Below are positions 1 to 8,317 of a DNA stretch of 64,000 nt, piece by piece. Origin of the DNA: Dielma sp000508965 (GTDB lineage: Bacteria > Bacillota_I > Bacilli_A > Erysipelotrichales > Erysipelotrichaceae); assembly GCA_000508965.1 (NCBI GenBank), contig BAHV02000002.1, positions 124,001 through 188,000 of the forward strand, read 5' to 3'. The translations under genes and the position numbers were made by a program. Under the pieces are notes generated by a model that had not been told where the DNA came from, made no database searches, and was given only the letters and a program-made list of their open reading frames with translations. Positions within the stretch are counted from its first letter, which is position 1. Each line of letters begins with the position of its first letter.

Positions 1-770
1 AGCTTGACGCGGCTTATATGGACGGCAATACATTTGATATCGGTGCGGTTGCGGCAATTAAGGATTTCGCAAATCCGATCAAAGTGGCAAAGCGCTTATC
101 CGCTGAATCAGTTAACTGCATGCTGGTAAGTGAAGGCGCAGAAAAGTTTGCGCATAAGGAAGGCTTTGAACGTAAGAATATGTTATCGGATCGGGCTAAG
201 ATTCATTATCGCAAGCGGGTAAAGGAAACAGCTCAGGAGCTGCGCCCTTATATCGGTCATGATACAGTAGGTGTCGTAGCCTTGGATCAGCACGGTAAGA
301 TGGTGGTTGGTACTTCTACCTCAGGCTTATTCATGAAGAAAAAAGGCAGAGTCGGTGATTCACCGATCAGCGGCAGCGGTTTTTACGCTGATTCTACAGT
401 CGGCGGCGCAAGTGCAACCGGACTTGGCGAGGATTTGATGAAGGGCTGTATTTCTTATGAAATCGTCCGCTTGATGAAGGAAGGTCATCATCCGCAGGCG
501 GCCTGTGAAATCGCGGTCAACAATTTAGATGCTGAATTGAAAAAACGCCGCGGCAAGGCTGGTGATCTGAGTGTTGTGGCAATGAATAATAAAGGTGAAT
601 ACGGCGTGGCAACGAATATTGAAGGCTTCTCCTTTGCGGTATGCAGAGAGGGAGAAACACCGGCGGTATATTTAGTAAAAAATGTTGACGGCAAATGTAT
701 TCATGAATTAGCGAGTGAGGAATGGCTGAATAATTATATGCAGACACGCATGGCGCCGCTGAGTGAATAG
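1..770 (+). CDS. N4-(beta-N-acetylglucosaminyl)-L-asparaginase, 5'-truncated by the window edge
   Basis: This is a glycosylasparaginase of the Ntn-hydrolase superfamily, which releases GlcNAc from Asn-linked glycopeptide remnants. The frame is open from base 3 (LDAAYMDGNT), which matches the conserved mid-alpha-chain region, so the true start lies before the window. The autocleavage and nucleophile site reads GHDTVGVVALD, with the catalytic Thr encoded at 264-266. Downstream come the expected GTSTSG, GRVGDSPISGSG and GGASATGLGED blocks. The stop sits two bases before the cutC start, so the genes are translationally adjacent. With CutC, MupG and a sugar EIIA following, a role in amino-sugar salvage from glycoprotein debris is likely. 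The family call is firm; the physiological substrate is inferred. Confidence 0.9.
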   Translation, partial: LDAAYMDGNTFDIGAVAAIKDFANPIKVAKRLSAESVNCMLVSEGAEKFAHKEGFERKNMLSDRAKIHYRKRVKETAQELRPYIGHDTVGVVALDQHGKMVVGTSTSGLFMKKKGRVGDSPISGSGFYADSTVGGASATGLGEDLMKGCISYEIVRLMKEGHHPQAACEIAVNNLDAELKKRRGKAGDLSVVAMNNKGEYGVATNIEGFSFAVCREGETPAVYLVKNVDGKCIHELASEEWLNNYMQTRMAPLSE

Positions 771-771
771 G

Positions 772-1539
772 ATGAAAACATTAGTTGAAATTTGCTGCGG
801 AAGCTATCATGATGCACTGATGGCGCAAAACGGCAAGGCGGATCGAATTGAACTTAATTCTGCTTTGTTTATGGGTGGTTTGACACCCAGCATCGGAACT
901 TTGAAGCTGGTTAAGCGTGATGTGAGCCTGCCGGTAATCTGCATGGTAAGGCCAAGAGGGGCTGGCTTTTGTTATAACGATGATGAAATCGAATGTATTT
1001 TTGAAGATGCCAAGGCGCTGTTAGAGGCAGGCAGTGATGGCTTGGCGTTTGGCTTTTTAAAGGCAGATGCCGCTATTGATCTAAATCTGACAAAACGGAT
1101 GGTTGAACTGATTAAATCATATGGTACAGAGCGTGAAGCGGTATTCCATCGTGCCTTTGATTGTGGTAAGGATGCGAAACAAGCGATTAATCAATTGATT
1201 GAATGCGGAATTGATCGTGTATTAACGAGCGGTTTAGCCCCCACAGCCATAGCGGGTAAGGAATTGATTCATGAGCTGCAGAGTGTCTATGGTGATCAAA
1301 TTGAGATTCTCGCTGGCAGCGGCATTAAGGCGCATAACGCTGTGGAATTTATTAAAACAAGCGGTGTCAGCCAAGTGCATTCAAGTGCTAAAGCGTGGGT
1401 CAATGATCCGACAACTGATAACGGCATGGTCAGCTATGCGTATCATCACGAGTTAGATTATGATGTGGTGGCTGAAACGGCAGTTAAGGAATTAGTGAAT
1501 ATTATCAGAGAAGCGGAGGATCAAGAATGCATCGATTAG
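772..1539 (+). CDS. cutC: CutC family protein
   Basis: This 255-residue protein has the CutC TIM-barrel hallmarks: RIELNSALFMGG near residues 25-36 and PVICMVRPRGAGFCY near 54-68. CutC was named for copper homeostasis in E. coli, but its biochemical role is unsettled. In Bacillota it often sits in sugar-catabolic operons. A GTG nine bases upstream is in frame, but the ATG is preferred because it follows the previous stop closely and starts at the family's usual N-terminus (MKTLVEIC). The 3' end overlaps the next start by 13 bases, which indicates coupled translation. The operon context points to a carbohydrate-linked function rather than copper tolerance. Confidence 0.9.
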   Translation: MKTLVEICCGSYHDALMAQNGKADRIELNSALFMGGLTPSIGTLKLVKRDVSLPVICMVRPRGAGFCYNDDEIECIFEDAKALLEAGSDGLAFGFLKADAAIDLNLTKRMVELIKSYGTEREAVFHRAFDCGKDAKQAINQLIECGIDRVLTSGLAPTAIAGKELIHELQSVYGDQIEILAGSGIKAHNAVEFIKTSGVSQVHSSAKAWVNDPTTDNGMVSYAYHHELDYDVVAETAVKELVNIIREAEDQECID

Positions 1540-2615
1540 GTATATCCATTTATCCTCAGCATTCCACTAAGGAAAAAGATGACGCTTATATGCGTCTGGC
1601 GGCCAGCTATGGCTTTACACGTCTGTTTACCTGTCTGCTTTCATCAGCGGGTGAAGCTGAAACGATTATTCAGGCGTTCAGCGATCTTTGTACACGGGCT
1701 CATCAGTTGGGCATGATAGTTTCTGCAGACACGAATCCGCAGATATTTAAAAAGCTGGGTGCTGATCCGCTTAACTTAAAGGTCTTCAAAGCTATGGGCG
1801 TAGACATTATCCGAATGGATGGTCATTTCAGTGATTTAGAGGATATCGCGTTAACATTGAATCCCTATGGCATACAGATTGAATTTAACGGTTCACAGTA
1901 TCTGAATCTTGACCGCATGATTGAAAAAGGCGCGAATCCGCATAATATGACGATCTGTCATAATTTCTATCCGATGCGTTACAGCGGTCTAAGTGAAGAA
2001 AGATTTCATTTTTTCAATAGTAAAACAAAAGCATTAAACTTAACGAATGCTGCCTTTGTCAGTTCAAATGAAGAAAACACATTCGGGCCTTGGCCGGTTT
2101 ATGAAGGCTTGCCGACCCTTGAGCTGTGCCGCGATAAAGCAATAAGCTGGCAGACTCGGTATTTATACGCAACCCGTGAAATCGACGATGTATTGATCGG
2201 CAATGCTTATGCAAGTGAGGCAGAACTAAAAGCGATGGCGGCTGCTGATCCGAATAAAGTGACAGTTAAAATTGATTTAGATGACACAATTACTGAAACG
2301 GAAAAAAGAATCGTATTTGACTGTCTGCATAACCGCCGGACAGACAGCAGTGATATATTGATCCGCACCGTTGATTCGCGAATGAAATATCATCATGCTT
2401 CGATACCGCAAAGAGTCTGCGATAAAGCAATGTTTGAGGTGGGTGATGTGGTCATTGTGAATGATGCACTGAGTCATTACCGCGCTGAATTGCAGATCAT
2501 ATTGAAACCGATACCTAATACTGGCGATCGGAATCTGGCGGGGCATTTAAATGAGGAAGAAATGAAATTAGTAAGCATGATTGCTTATGAAAATATCTTT
2601 GGGTTTATTCAATAA
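1527..2615 (+). CDS. mupG: 6-phospho-N-acetylmuramidase-like protein (DUF871)
   Basis: This 362-residue DUF871 protein has the N-terminal LGISIYPQHSTKEKD start, a TIM-barrel half (to about residue 240) and the C-terminal small beta domain ending in GHLNEEEMKLVSMIAYENIFGFI-type sequence. The characterised member, MupG of Staphylococcus, hydrolyses MurNAc-6-P-GlcNAc taken up by a PTS. A GGAGG lies seven bases before the ATG. It overlaps cutC and is followed 14 bases later by a lactose-type EIIA, which agrees with hydrolysis of an imported phosphorylated disaccharide. Whether the substrate is MurNAc-GlcNAc or another 6-phospho-disaccharide cannot be read from the sequence. Confidence 0.85.
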   Translation: MHRLGISIYPQHSTKEKDDAYMRLAASYGFTRLFTCLLSSAGEAETIIQAFSDLCTRAHQLGMIVSADTNPQIFKKLGADPLNLKVFKAMGVDIIRMDGHFSDLEDIALTLNPYGIQIEFNGSQYLNLDRMIEKGANPHNMTICHNFYPMRYSGLSEERFHFFNSKTKALNLTNAAFVSSNEENTFGPWPVYEGLPTLELCRDKAISWQTRYLYATREIDDVLIGNAYASEAELKAMAAADPNKVTVKIDLDDTITETEKRIVFDCLHNRRTDSSDILIRTVDSRMKYHHASIPQRVCDKAMFEVGDVVIVNDALSHYRAELQIILKPIPNTGDRNLAGHLNEEEMKLVSMIAYENIFGFIQ

Positions 2616-2629
2616 AGGAGGCAAGAACC

Positions 2630-2941
2630 ATGGAAGGTTTAGAAATGATTTGTTTTAAAATAATTGCCGGTGTTGGCGCCGCAAGAAGCTGTTTTATCGA
2701 GGCGATGCAGATTGCCCGCAAAGGTGATTTTGAAAAGGCTGAACAATTGATTCAAGATGGCGAAAAGGAATTTGTGAATGCACATCAGGCGCATGCTGAA
2801 CTGATTACGAATGAAGCAAATGGCAATAAGACAGATGTAACCTTACTTCTGCTGCATGCTGAGGATCAGATCATGAGTGCTGAAACGATTAAAATCATGG
2901 CGCTTGAAATGATTGAAATGTGCCGTCAGTTTAGTAAATAA
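2630..2941 (+). CDS. PTS lactose/cellobiose-type EIIA component
   Basis: This 103-residue all-helical protein is the normal length for the EIIA-Lac/Chb family. It carries the phosphorylation-site block LLLLHAEDQIM, with active His76 and the metal-binding Asp79, preceded by the conserved AHQAHAELITNEA helix. It would pass phosphate from HPr to a cognate EIIB/EIIC of the lactose/chitobiose class. No such EIIB or EIIC is in the window, so they are presumably upstream or elsewhere. It is the last gene of the amidase-cutC-mupG group, followed by a strong terminator, and has a good AAGGAGG ribosome site. Confidence 0.92.
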   Translation: MEGLEMICFKIIAGVGAARSCFIEAMQIARKGDFEKAEQLIQDGEKEFVNAHQAHAELITNEANGNKTDVTLLLLHAEDQIMSAETIKIMALEMIEMCRQFSK

Positions 2942-2949
2942 AGCTTAAG

Positions 2950-2981
2950 ACTCCTTATGATTTAGATAAGGAGTTTTTTTC
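2950..2981 (+). terminator. Rho-independent terminator after EIIA
   Basis: A perfect 9-bp stem (ACTCCTTAT / ATAAGGAGT) with a 7-base loop is followed by a run of seven T. It closes the amino-sugar operon. Confidence 0.9.
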
Positions 2982-3036
2982 TGACCTGATGAATATAAAA
3001 AGGCGATGAAATGGCATTACTGATCATTAAAAGCGG

Positions 3037-3065
3037 TTACAACTATATGGTTTCTATGTTATAAT
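3037..3065 (+). promoter_or_regulatory. Sigma-A promoter for the SUFU/DUF4272 pair
   Basis: TTACAA, a 17-base spacer and a perfect TATAAT lie 44 bases before the SUFU start and after the preceding terminator, so the pair appears to be an independent transcription unit. Confidence 0.75.
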
Positions 3066-3109
3066 GATTAAACCTAAAAAGCTGCTGACATGAGGAAAGG
3101 AAGAAATGT

Positions 3110-3772
3110 ATGAGCGAAAATAGTGATCCGGCATTTTGTTCATCCGGCTGGGATGCAATCAGTAAGGTATTTGATAACATGTATCCTGATCAGAAGGAGC
3201 CTTGCCATTTTGGGACTTTGATTTCATGGCAGCTGGGCGGCAACGATCCTCTGGATGGCATCAGTGTTTATGACGGCGGTGATTTTTATCATTTTGTTAC
3301 TTATGGGCTTTCTGAGCTTTATGAGAAGGAAAGTGAAAACCAGGAATACAGCGGCTATGGTTTTGAACTGACGGTAAAGCTAAAAAAAGATGGCTTGCGT
3401 GATCCGGAGGCTGAGATTCGCTGCATGGCAGGCATCCTGCAGTCAATTGCCCGTATTACCTTTCAAAATAATGAGATTTTTCAGCCGTTTGAGTATCTAT
3501 ATACCGGACAGACAACGGGGATGGACGCGGCCGGAACATCAAAGATTACCGGGTTTATCACCAAGCTCGATGAAGCCGGTGAAATACAGACACCCAATGG
3601 CAAGGTGGTGTTTGTGGAATTGATAGGCATGCAGGATGATGAGCTGAAACTGCTTGTTGATAAAAAAATTCAGGTCGAAGATATTTTGCGTCAGGCCCCC
3701 AATTTAATGTGTGATTATACAAGAGAGAGTCTGGCTGATAAACTGTCAGCGGAAAGTGAGGTCAATGTATGA
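3110..3772 (+). CDS. Suppressor-of-fused (SUFU) domain protein
   Basis: This 220-residue protein is a single bacterial SUFU domain. Recognisable blocks are GWDAISKVFDNMYP near the N-terminus, HFGTLISWQLGGNDPLDGIS, then YHFVTYGLSELYEKES and the SGYGFELTVKL strand. Bacterial SUFU domains are best known as immunity proteins in polymorphic toxin systems, but many are orphans of unknown role. No toxin gene is adjacent here. The stop overlaps the start of the DUF4272 gene by four bases (ATGA), so the two are co-translated and may act together. The domain call is strong; the function is unassigned. Confidence 0.85.
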   Translation: MSENSDPAFCSSGWDAISKVFDNMYPDQKEPCHFGTLISWQLGGNDPLDGISVYDGGDFYHFVTYGLSELYEKESENQEYSGYGFELTVKLKKDGLRDPEAEIRCMAGILQSIARITFQNNEIFQPFEYLYTGQTTGMDAAGTSKITGFITKLDEAGEIQTPNGKVVFVELIGMQDDELKLLVDKKIQVEDILRQAPNLMCDYTRESLADKLSAESEVNV

Positions 3773-4959
3773 GTGATCGGCAAGATGCGGTTATAACTTT
3801 ATACAGTGTGATTAAAAATGATGATTTGATCCTTGAAGCATTTAAAAAAGCATTTGCGGATTTTACGATTGATGTGCTCGTTGCAGATCATGCCATGAAG
3901 CTGATTCTTCAGGATAACAGTGAAATTGAGCTGCATATAGTTGATGATGAGAAGGAAATGCGCGGGCAGACAGACGGCATGATGAATTTTTTTGCGCAGG
4001 CACCTTTAAATAATGATGAACTAATGGCAAGTGTCATGCAGCAAATTCAATTATTTAATCATATTACCGGCGTGAATTTTCAGCTTGATGCTCAGGAAGC
4101 ACGAACGAATGCGATCATGGAATGTTTATTTGCGGCAGCTCGCAGCACTTCTTCGATCGTTTTATATCCGTCAATGTCCTTGTTTACCCCTGATGCGAAG
4201 CTCTTACTGTCAATTGAGGGTGCCAGTGATTTAGAAACATGGCGTCCGATTGCTCATCAAAGTATTATAGATGAAGAAAGAGCTTATGATGCTGAAGATA
4301 AACAGAATTTTATTGATGTGACGGATGAAATAAAAAAACGCGGTTACCCGGCGGCTGCTTCGATGCTGCCGATTCAGCTTTCATTAGATACGATTGAATT
4401 GCCAAGTGTTGAAACCATTGCGAAACGGCTGCTTTGTATCTTCGCGACATCCGTAATGGCAGAGTGTGAATTAATGGAAGATGGCAGTTATGCGTTTGGA
4501 GTACAGGAATTTTCAAGACTTAAAGATCAGTTTGCATTTGTTGATGCTTTAAGTGAGCGGGAAAAGGCATTTGTGATGGAGGCGGCTGATGAACAGACGG
4601 CAATTCAGTTTTCATGGCGCTATGAATGCGCGGCGGTACTGCTTTGGGCACTGGGCCTGAATGGCTTGGATGCCACTTATGAGAGTGTGTGCAATGTCAG
4701 TGAAATGTCAAAGATAATCCGCTCTTATTCAACCCTGGATGAATTATGCACGGCGGCAAAGCTTAGAAGTAAGCGTGAAATCTTAACTATGCATACCCGG
4801 GCTTTATATTATGATTGGACATGTGTGGAAGCCCGCTTAAAACATATTGAATTAGAAAATCTTGAATCAGGTGTTGTGCAGGAGCATCATTATGCTTTGA
4901 ACTGGCTGTGTAATGCAAATCACACCCGCGACTGGGATCATATATCATGTAATACATAA
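3769..4959 (+). CDS. DUF4272 domain protein
   Basis: This 396-residue protein has DUF4272 features in its C-terminal half: VETIAKRLLCIFATSVMAE, then FSWRYECAAVLLWALGLNG and the C-terminal block LYYDWTCVEARLKH with GVVQEHHYALNWL. The N-terminal third is acidic and has no motif I recognise. No signal peptide or membrane segment is visible. DUF4272 proteins often occur near SUFU and other immunity-like domains, and this gene overlaps the SUFU gene by four bases. It may partner the SUFU protein, but no reaction is known for the family. Confidence 0.8.
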   Translation: MSDRQDAVITLYSVIKNDDLILEAFKKAFADFTIDVLVADHAMKLILQDNSEIELHIVDDEKEMRGQTDGMMNFFAQAPLNNDELMASVMQQIQLFNHITGVNFQLDAQEARTNAIMECLFAAARSTSSIVLYPSMSLFTPDAKLLLSIEGASDLETWRPIAHQSIIDEERAYDAEDKQNFIDVTDEIKKRGYPAAASMLPIQLSLDTIELPSVETIAKRLLCIFATSVMAECELMEDGSYAFGVQEFSRLKDQFAFVDALSEREKAFVMEAADEQTAIQFSWRYECAAVLLWALGLNGLDATYESVCNVSEMSKIIRSYSTLDELCTAAKLRSKREILTMHTRALYYDWTCVEARLKHIELENLESGVVQEHHYALNWLCNANHTRDWDHISCNT

Positions 4960-5053
4960 TCAATAGGGCTTGTTAATAATCTAACTAATTGATAGTTAAA
5001 AACGAATCAAAAATGAGTTAAAATATACTTACATATTGAAGATAGGAGATCTT

Positions 5054-7120
5054 ATGGATTTTGAAGCATATTATCGAAAAACATATGCCGCTTGGCTCGG
5101 AAAGATCATCGGTATCCGTTTAGGAGCGCCGGTGGAAAACTGGACGCATAGGCAGATACTGGAAACGTATGGAAAGCTGGATCATTACCCAGTCGATTAT
5201 GGCATTTTTGCCGCTGATGATGATTCCAACGGCCCTTTGTTTTTCGTCAGGTCTTTGGATTATAATCCAAACAAATCAATTTCTAGCGAAGAAATGGGAA
5301 ATTACGTATTAAATATCCTCAGTGAAGGTCATGGCTTCTTTTGGTGGGGCGGTGATGGTATTGCGACTGAGCATACGGCTTATCTGCGGTTAAAAGAAGG
5401 CATGAAGGCTCCTTTGAGCGGTGCTTGGCAGACGAACGGCCAAGTTATGGCTGAACAGATCGGCGGTCAGATTTTCAGTGACTGCTGGGGTTATGTCAGC
5501 ATGGGAGACCCGCAGCTGGCAGCTGACCTTGCCGGGAAAATGGCAAGTGTAACTCATGATTTAGACGGTATTGAGGGCGGCCGTTTTGTTGCAGCATGCA
5601 TCGCGCTGGCTTATACGCATGATACCTGTGAACAGATCATTGAAGAAGCCCTGCATTTCATTAAACCGGACAGTCATTATGCTAAGCTGGTGCGTGAAAT
5701 CATGGCAATCTATAAAGCTGGCAAAACGGCTGATGAATGTCTGAAATATATTCAGGAAGTACATGGCTATGATAAATATGAAGGTGTCTGTCATATTCTG
5801 CCTAATACGGCAATTATGATTATGGCGATGCTTTACGGCGGTAATGATTTCTCTAAAACAATGACCATGCTATGTGCTGCAGGCTGGGATACCGACTGCA
5901 CATGCGGCAATGTCGGTTCGATTATGGGAGCGCTGACGGGCATTGAAGGAATTGATGCCAAGTGGATCACTCCGATTAATGATTTGATCCTATCAAGCAG
6001 CTTGCTTGGTTCTGAAAATATCGACACCATTTCACATACCGCTTTGCGTTTTGCCGCTTACGGGGCAAAGCTTCATCAAATAGAAATACCGGAAAAATAT
6101 CAGGCCGAGCTGGATCCTTCCACCCAGCTGTTTAGATTTTATCTGCCTTATGGCACCCATGCCTTTAAGAGTGAAAGCACTCGATATTTTGAAAGTCAAT
6201 GCATCGTCGACGGCTCAGCTTTAAAGTGTGTGCTGAATAATGCCTTTCCTGATACAGTTGGCAAAGTCTTACAGAAAAGCTATTACCGCAGCTGTGATAT
6301 TTATGACGCGAGGTATCAGCCAAGCTTTTCACCTAAGGTTTATCCGGGTGAAACGATCCGCTTCACGCTGTCCAATCCACAGGAATTACCTTTGTCAGTT
6401 TCCGTTTATGCGCTGGGCAGAAAGCAAAAAACACAGTCAGCGTTCGTTCCTCTTGTGAAAGAACGCAAAGATTACACATTCAGGATCGAACCTTCTGATG
6501 ACCTGATTTTAGAATATGGTTTGGAGCTGAGGGTAGCTGAACGCATCCTTCACAGCAGTTTTTTAATCCATGAAGCAGCGGTGGACCGCAATTTTGATGT
6601 GCTTATTGATTTTAAAAATGAGGTCAATGAAGACTACGGCTTGGACTATGGCGAACTGCGTTTTATTGAGGTAAGTCAGTGCACAACGCTGAGAAATAGG
6701 GCTGAAATCGACAACGGAAGCCTTGTTGTCGCCGATGATTTTGTACTCTTTGGCGATGCTCTGGGATCAATTGGCAAAATGGAATTAGAATTAGAACTAC
6801 ACGGAAGTGTTCAAATCTGTTATGATGTACAGGGCTGGATGCATTATCAGGCAATCGAACTGAAAGCGGATACAATGAATTTGATTGAAAAGGATAATGT
6901 AGAAAAGGCAGTCAGCGCAAAAAAACTAAAAAAAGATACAAATGATTGCAAATTTTTATTGAAGCTCGATAGAAATAATGGTTTAATTATAGTAGACGGG
7001 GAGTCTTATAGGGTGGCAATGAAAGCAGTTACAGGATCAGGCTGTGCAGGGATATATGTACCGACCGGTTCCCGCTGCATTATACATAGTTGTCAATTAG
7101 TATCTACTAATTCTCAATAA
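5054..7120 (+). CDS. ADP-ribosylglycohydrolase family protein with C-terminal beta domain
   Basis: This is a 688-residue two-part protein. Residues about 1-330 form an ADP-ribosylglycohydrolase (DraG/ARH-like) domain, with metal-site blocks FWWGGDGIATEHTAY and AAGWDTDCTCGNVGSIMGALTG. The remainder is a beta-rich region without catalytic motifs that I recognise, possibly substrate binding. The start is the ATG eight bases after GGAG; an upstream in-frame TTG lacks a site. No signal peptide is seen, so it is cytoplasmic. It lies 25 bases before a BMP-type nucleoside-binding lipoprotein gene, in line with a nucleoside hydrolase further down. Cleavage of an N-glycosidic ribosyl bond in an imported compound is the likely role; the substrate is unknown. 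Confidence 0.85.
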   Translation: MDFEAYYRKTYAAWLGKIIGIRLGAPVENWTHRQILETYGKLDHYPVDYGIFAADDDSNGPLFFVRSLDYNPNKSISSEEMGNYVLNILSEGHGFFWWGGDGIATEHTAYLRLKEGMKAPLSGAWQTNGQVMAEQIGGQIFSDCWGYVSMGDPQLAADLAGKMASVTHDLDGIEGGRFVAACIALAYTHDTCEQIIEEALHFIKPDSHYAKLVREIMAIYKAGKTADECLKYIQEVHGYDKYEGVCHILPNTAIMIMAMLYGGNDFSKTMTMLCAAGWDTDCTCGNVGSIMGALTGIEGIDAKWITPINDLILSSSLLGSENIDTISHTALRFAAYGAKLHQIEIPEKYQAELDPSTQLFRFYLPYGTHAFKSESTRYFESQCIVDGSALKCVLNNAFPDTVGKVLQKSYYRSCDIYDARYQPSFSPKVYPGETIRFTLSNPQELPLSVSVYALGRKQKTQSAFVPLVKERKDYTFRIEPSDDLILEYGLELRVAERILHSSFLIHEAAVDRNFDVLIDFKNEVNEDYGLDYGELRFIEVSQCTTLRNRAEIDNGSLVVADDFVLFGDALGSIGKMELELELHGSVQICYDVQGWMHYQAIELKADTMNLIEKDNVEKAVSAKKLKKDTNDCKFLLKLDRNNGLIIVDGESYRVAMKAVTGSGCAGIYVPTGSRCIIHSCQLVSTNSQ

Positions 7121-7145
7121 ATTTTCATTTAGGAGGACAAAAGGA

Positions 7146-8240
7146 ATGAAAAAATTTTTGAAGTATTGCTTAGTTGCTGTTATGACGCTAGGCCTGGCAG
7201 CATGCTCATCAGGTAATGGCGGTGAAGCTGACACACCAAAAGATAACGGTGATACGCCATCTGGTGATGAAAAGCTGAAAGTTGCATTAGTATTGCCTTA
7301 TATCGGTGACCAGTCATATTTCGACATCACGAACAATGGTTTGAAACTTGTTGCGGAACAATACGGCGATAAGGTTGAAACAAAACTGGTAGAAATGGGT
7401 ACTGATGAAGCTGGCTGGGCTTCTGCTTATCTGCAGACAGCACAGGATGGCTATGATGTTATCATTTCAGGTAACTTCCAGTATGAATCATATATGCTGG
7501 AAGTTGCGGAACAATTCCCTGACATCAAATTCTTCAACTTTGACTATTCTGATCCAGAATTAAACAATCTGCCTAACGTTTACGGTGTTGCTTATGCTTC
7601 ACAGGATATCGGTTATCTGGCTGGCGTAGTTGCTGCTGTTAAATCACAGAGCGGTGTTGTAGGCTGTGTCGGCGGTATGGAAATCGGCGGTATCAAACAA
7701 TTCTTAGGCGGCTTCTATCAGGGTGCCAGAGATGTTAATCCAGATATTAAAGTATTAAGCGGTTTCGTAGGTGATTTCCAGGATACTGCAAAGGCTAAAG
7801 AAATTGCATTAAATATGAATTCACAAGGCGCAGACGTAATCTTCCATGCTGCCGGCGGTGCTGGTAACGGTATGATCGAAGCTGCTGCACAAGCTGACTT
7901 CTGGGCAATCGGTGTTGATGCTGACCAGCATGTTACATTAGCTAATCAGCCGGATCTTGCTGACCACGTATTAACTTCAGGTCTGAAGAACTGTGACCAG
8001 GCTATCCTTAGAGCAGTTGGACAAATCCTTGACGGAACAGCTCCATTTGGTACACTTGAAGTATTAGGTTATGCTGAAGACGGTGTTGGTGTTGCTGAGA
8101 ATGATTTCTTCAAAGCTAATATGACTGATGAAGAAATGGCTAAATTCAAAGAATATGCTGACAAATTAAAAGCTGGCGAAGTTGATGTTGTTGACTGTCA
8201 GGCTGATGAAGCTGCATGGGCTGAATTAACTTCTAAATAA
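7146..8240 (+). CDS. BMP family substrate-binding lipoprotein (nucleoside ABC importer)
   Basis: This 364-residue lipoprotein has a signal peptide ending in LGLAAC, with the lipidated Cys at residue 20, then a Gly/Asp/Ser-rich linker. The mature part matches the BMP (PnrA/Med) family: KVALVLPYIGDQSYFDITNNG, the FNFDYS and YLAGVVAAV blocks, GGMEIGGIKQFLGGF, and AIGVDADQHVT near the C-terminal lobe. Members characterised in Treponema and streptococci bind purine or other nucleosides. The AGGAGG site is strong. The cluster encodes the matching ATPase and two permeases, so this is the extracellular receptor of a nucleoside-type importer. Confidence 0.93.
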   Translation: MKKFLKYCLVAVMTLGLAACSSGNGGEADTPKDNGDTPSGDEKLKVALVLPYIGDQSYFDITNNGLKLVAEQYGDKVETKLVEMGTDEAGWASAYLQTAQDGYDVIISGNFQYESYMLEVAEQFPDIKFFNFDYSDPELNNLPNVYGVAYASQDIGYLAGVVAAVKSQSGVVGCVGGMEIGGIKQFLGGFYQGARDVNPDIKVLSGFVGDFQDTAKAKEIALNMNSQGADVIFHAAGGAGNGMIEAAAQADFWAIGVDADQHVTLANQPDLADHVLTSGLKNCDQAILRAVGQILDGTAPFGTLEVLGYAEDGVGVAENDFFKANMTDEEMAKFKEYADKLKAGEVDVVDCQADEAAWAELTSK

Positions 8241-8262
8241 TTAATTATTCAAACTGAATGCA

Positions 8263-8294
8263 AGAATGCTCTAATAATGAAGTTAGAGCATTCT
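8263..8294 (+). terminator. Intercistronic hairpin between binding protein and ATPase genes
   Basis: A perfect 12-bp inverted repeat (AGAATGCTCTAA / TTAGAGCATTCT) with an 8-base loop has only a weak T stretch after it. It probably works as a partial terminator or 3' RNA-stabilising element that raises binding-protein expression above that of the ATPase. Confidence 0.75.
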
Positions 8295-8317
8295 TTGTAT
8301 AAAAAGAAGGTGAACAG

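Noticed and set aside
4989..5029. Promoter before the ADP-ribosylglycohydrolase gene (TTGATA and TATACT)
   Set aside because: The two boxes are 29 bases apart, far from the normal 16-18; no good alternative pairing was found.
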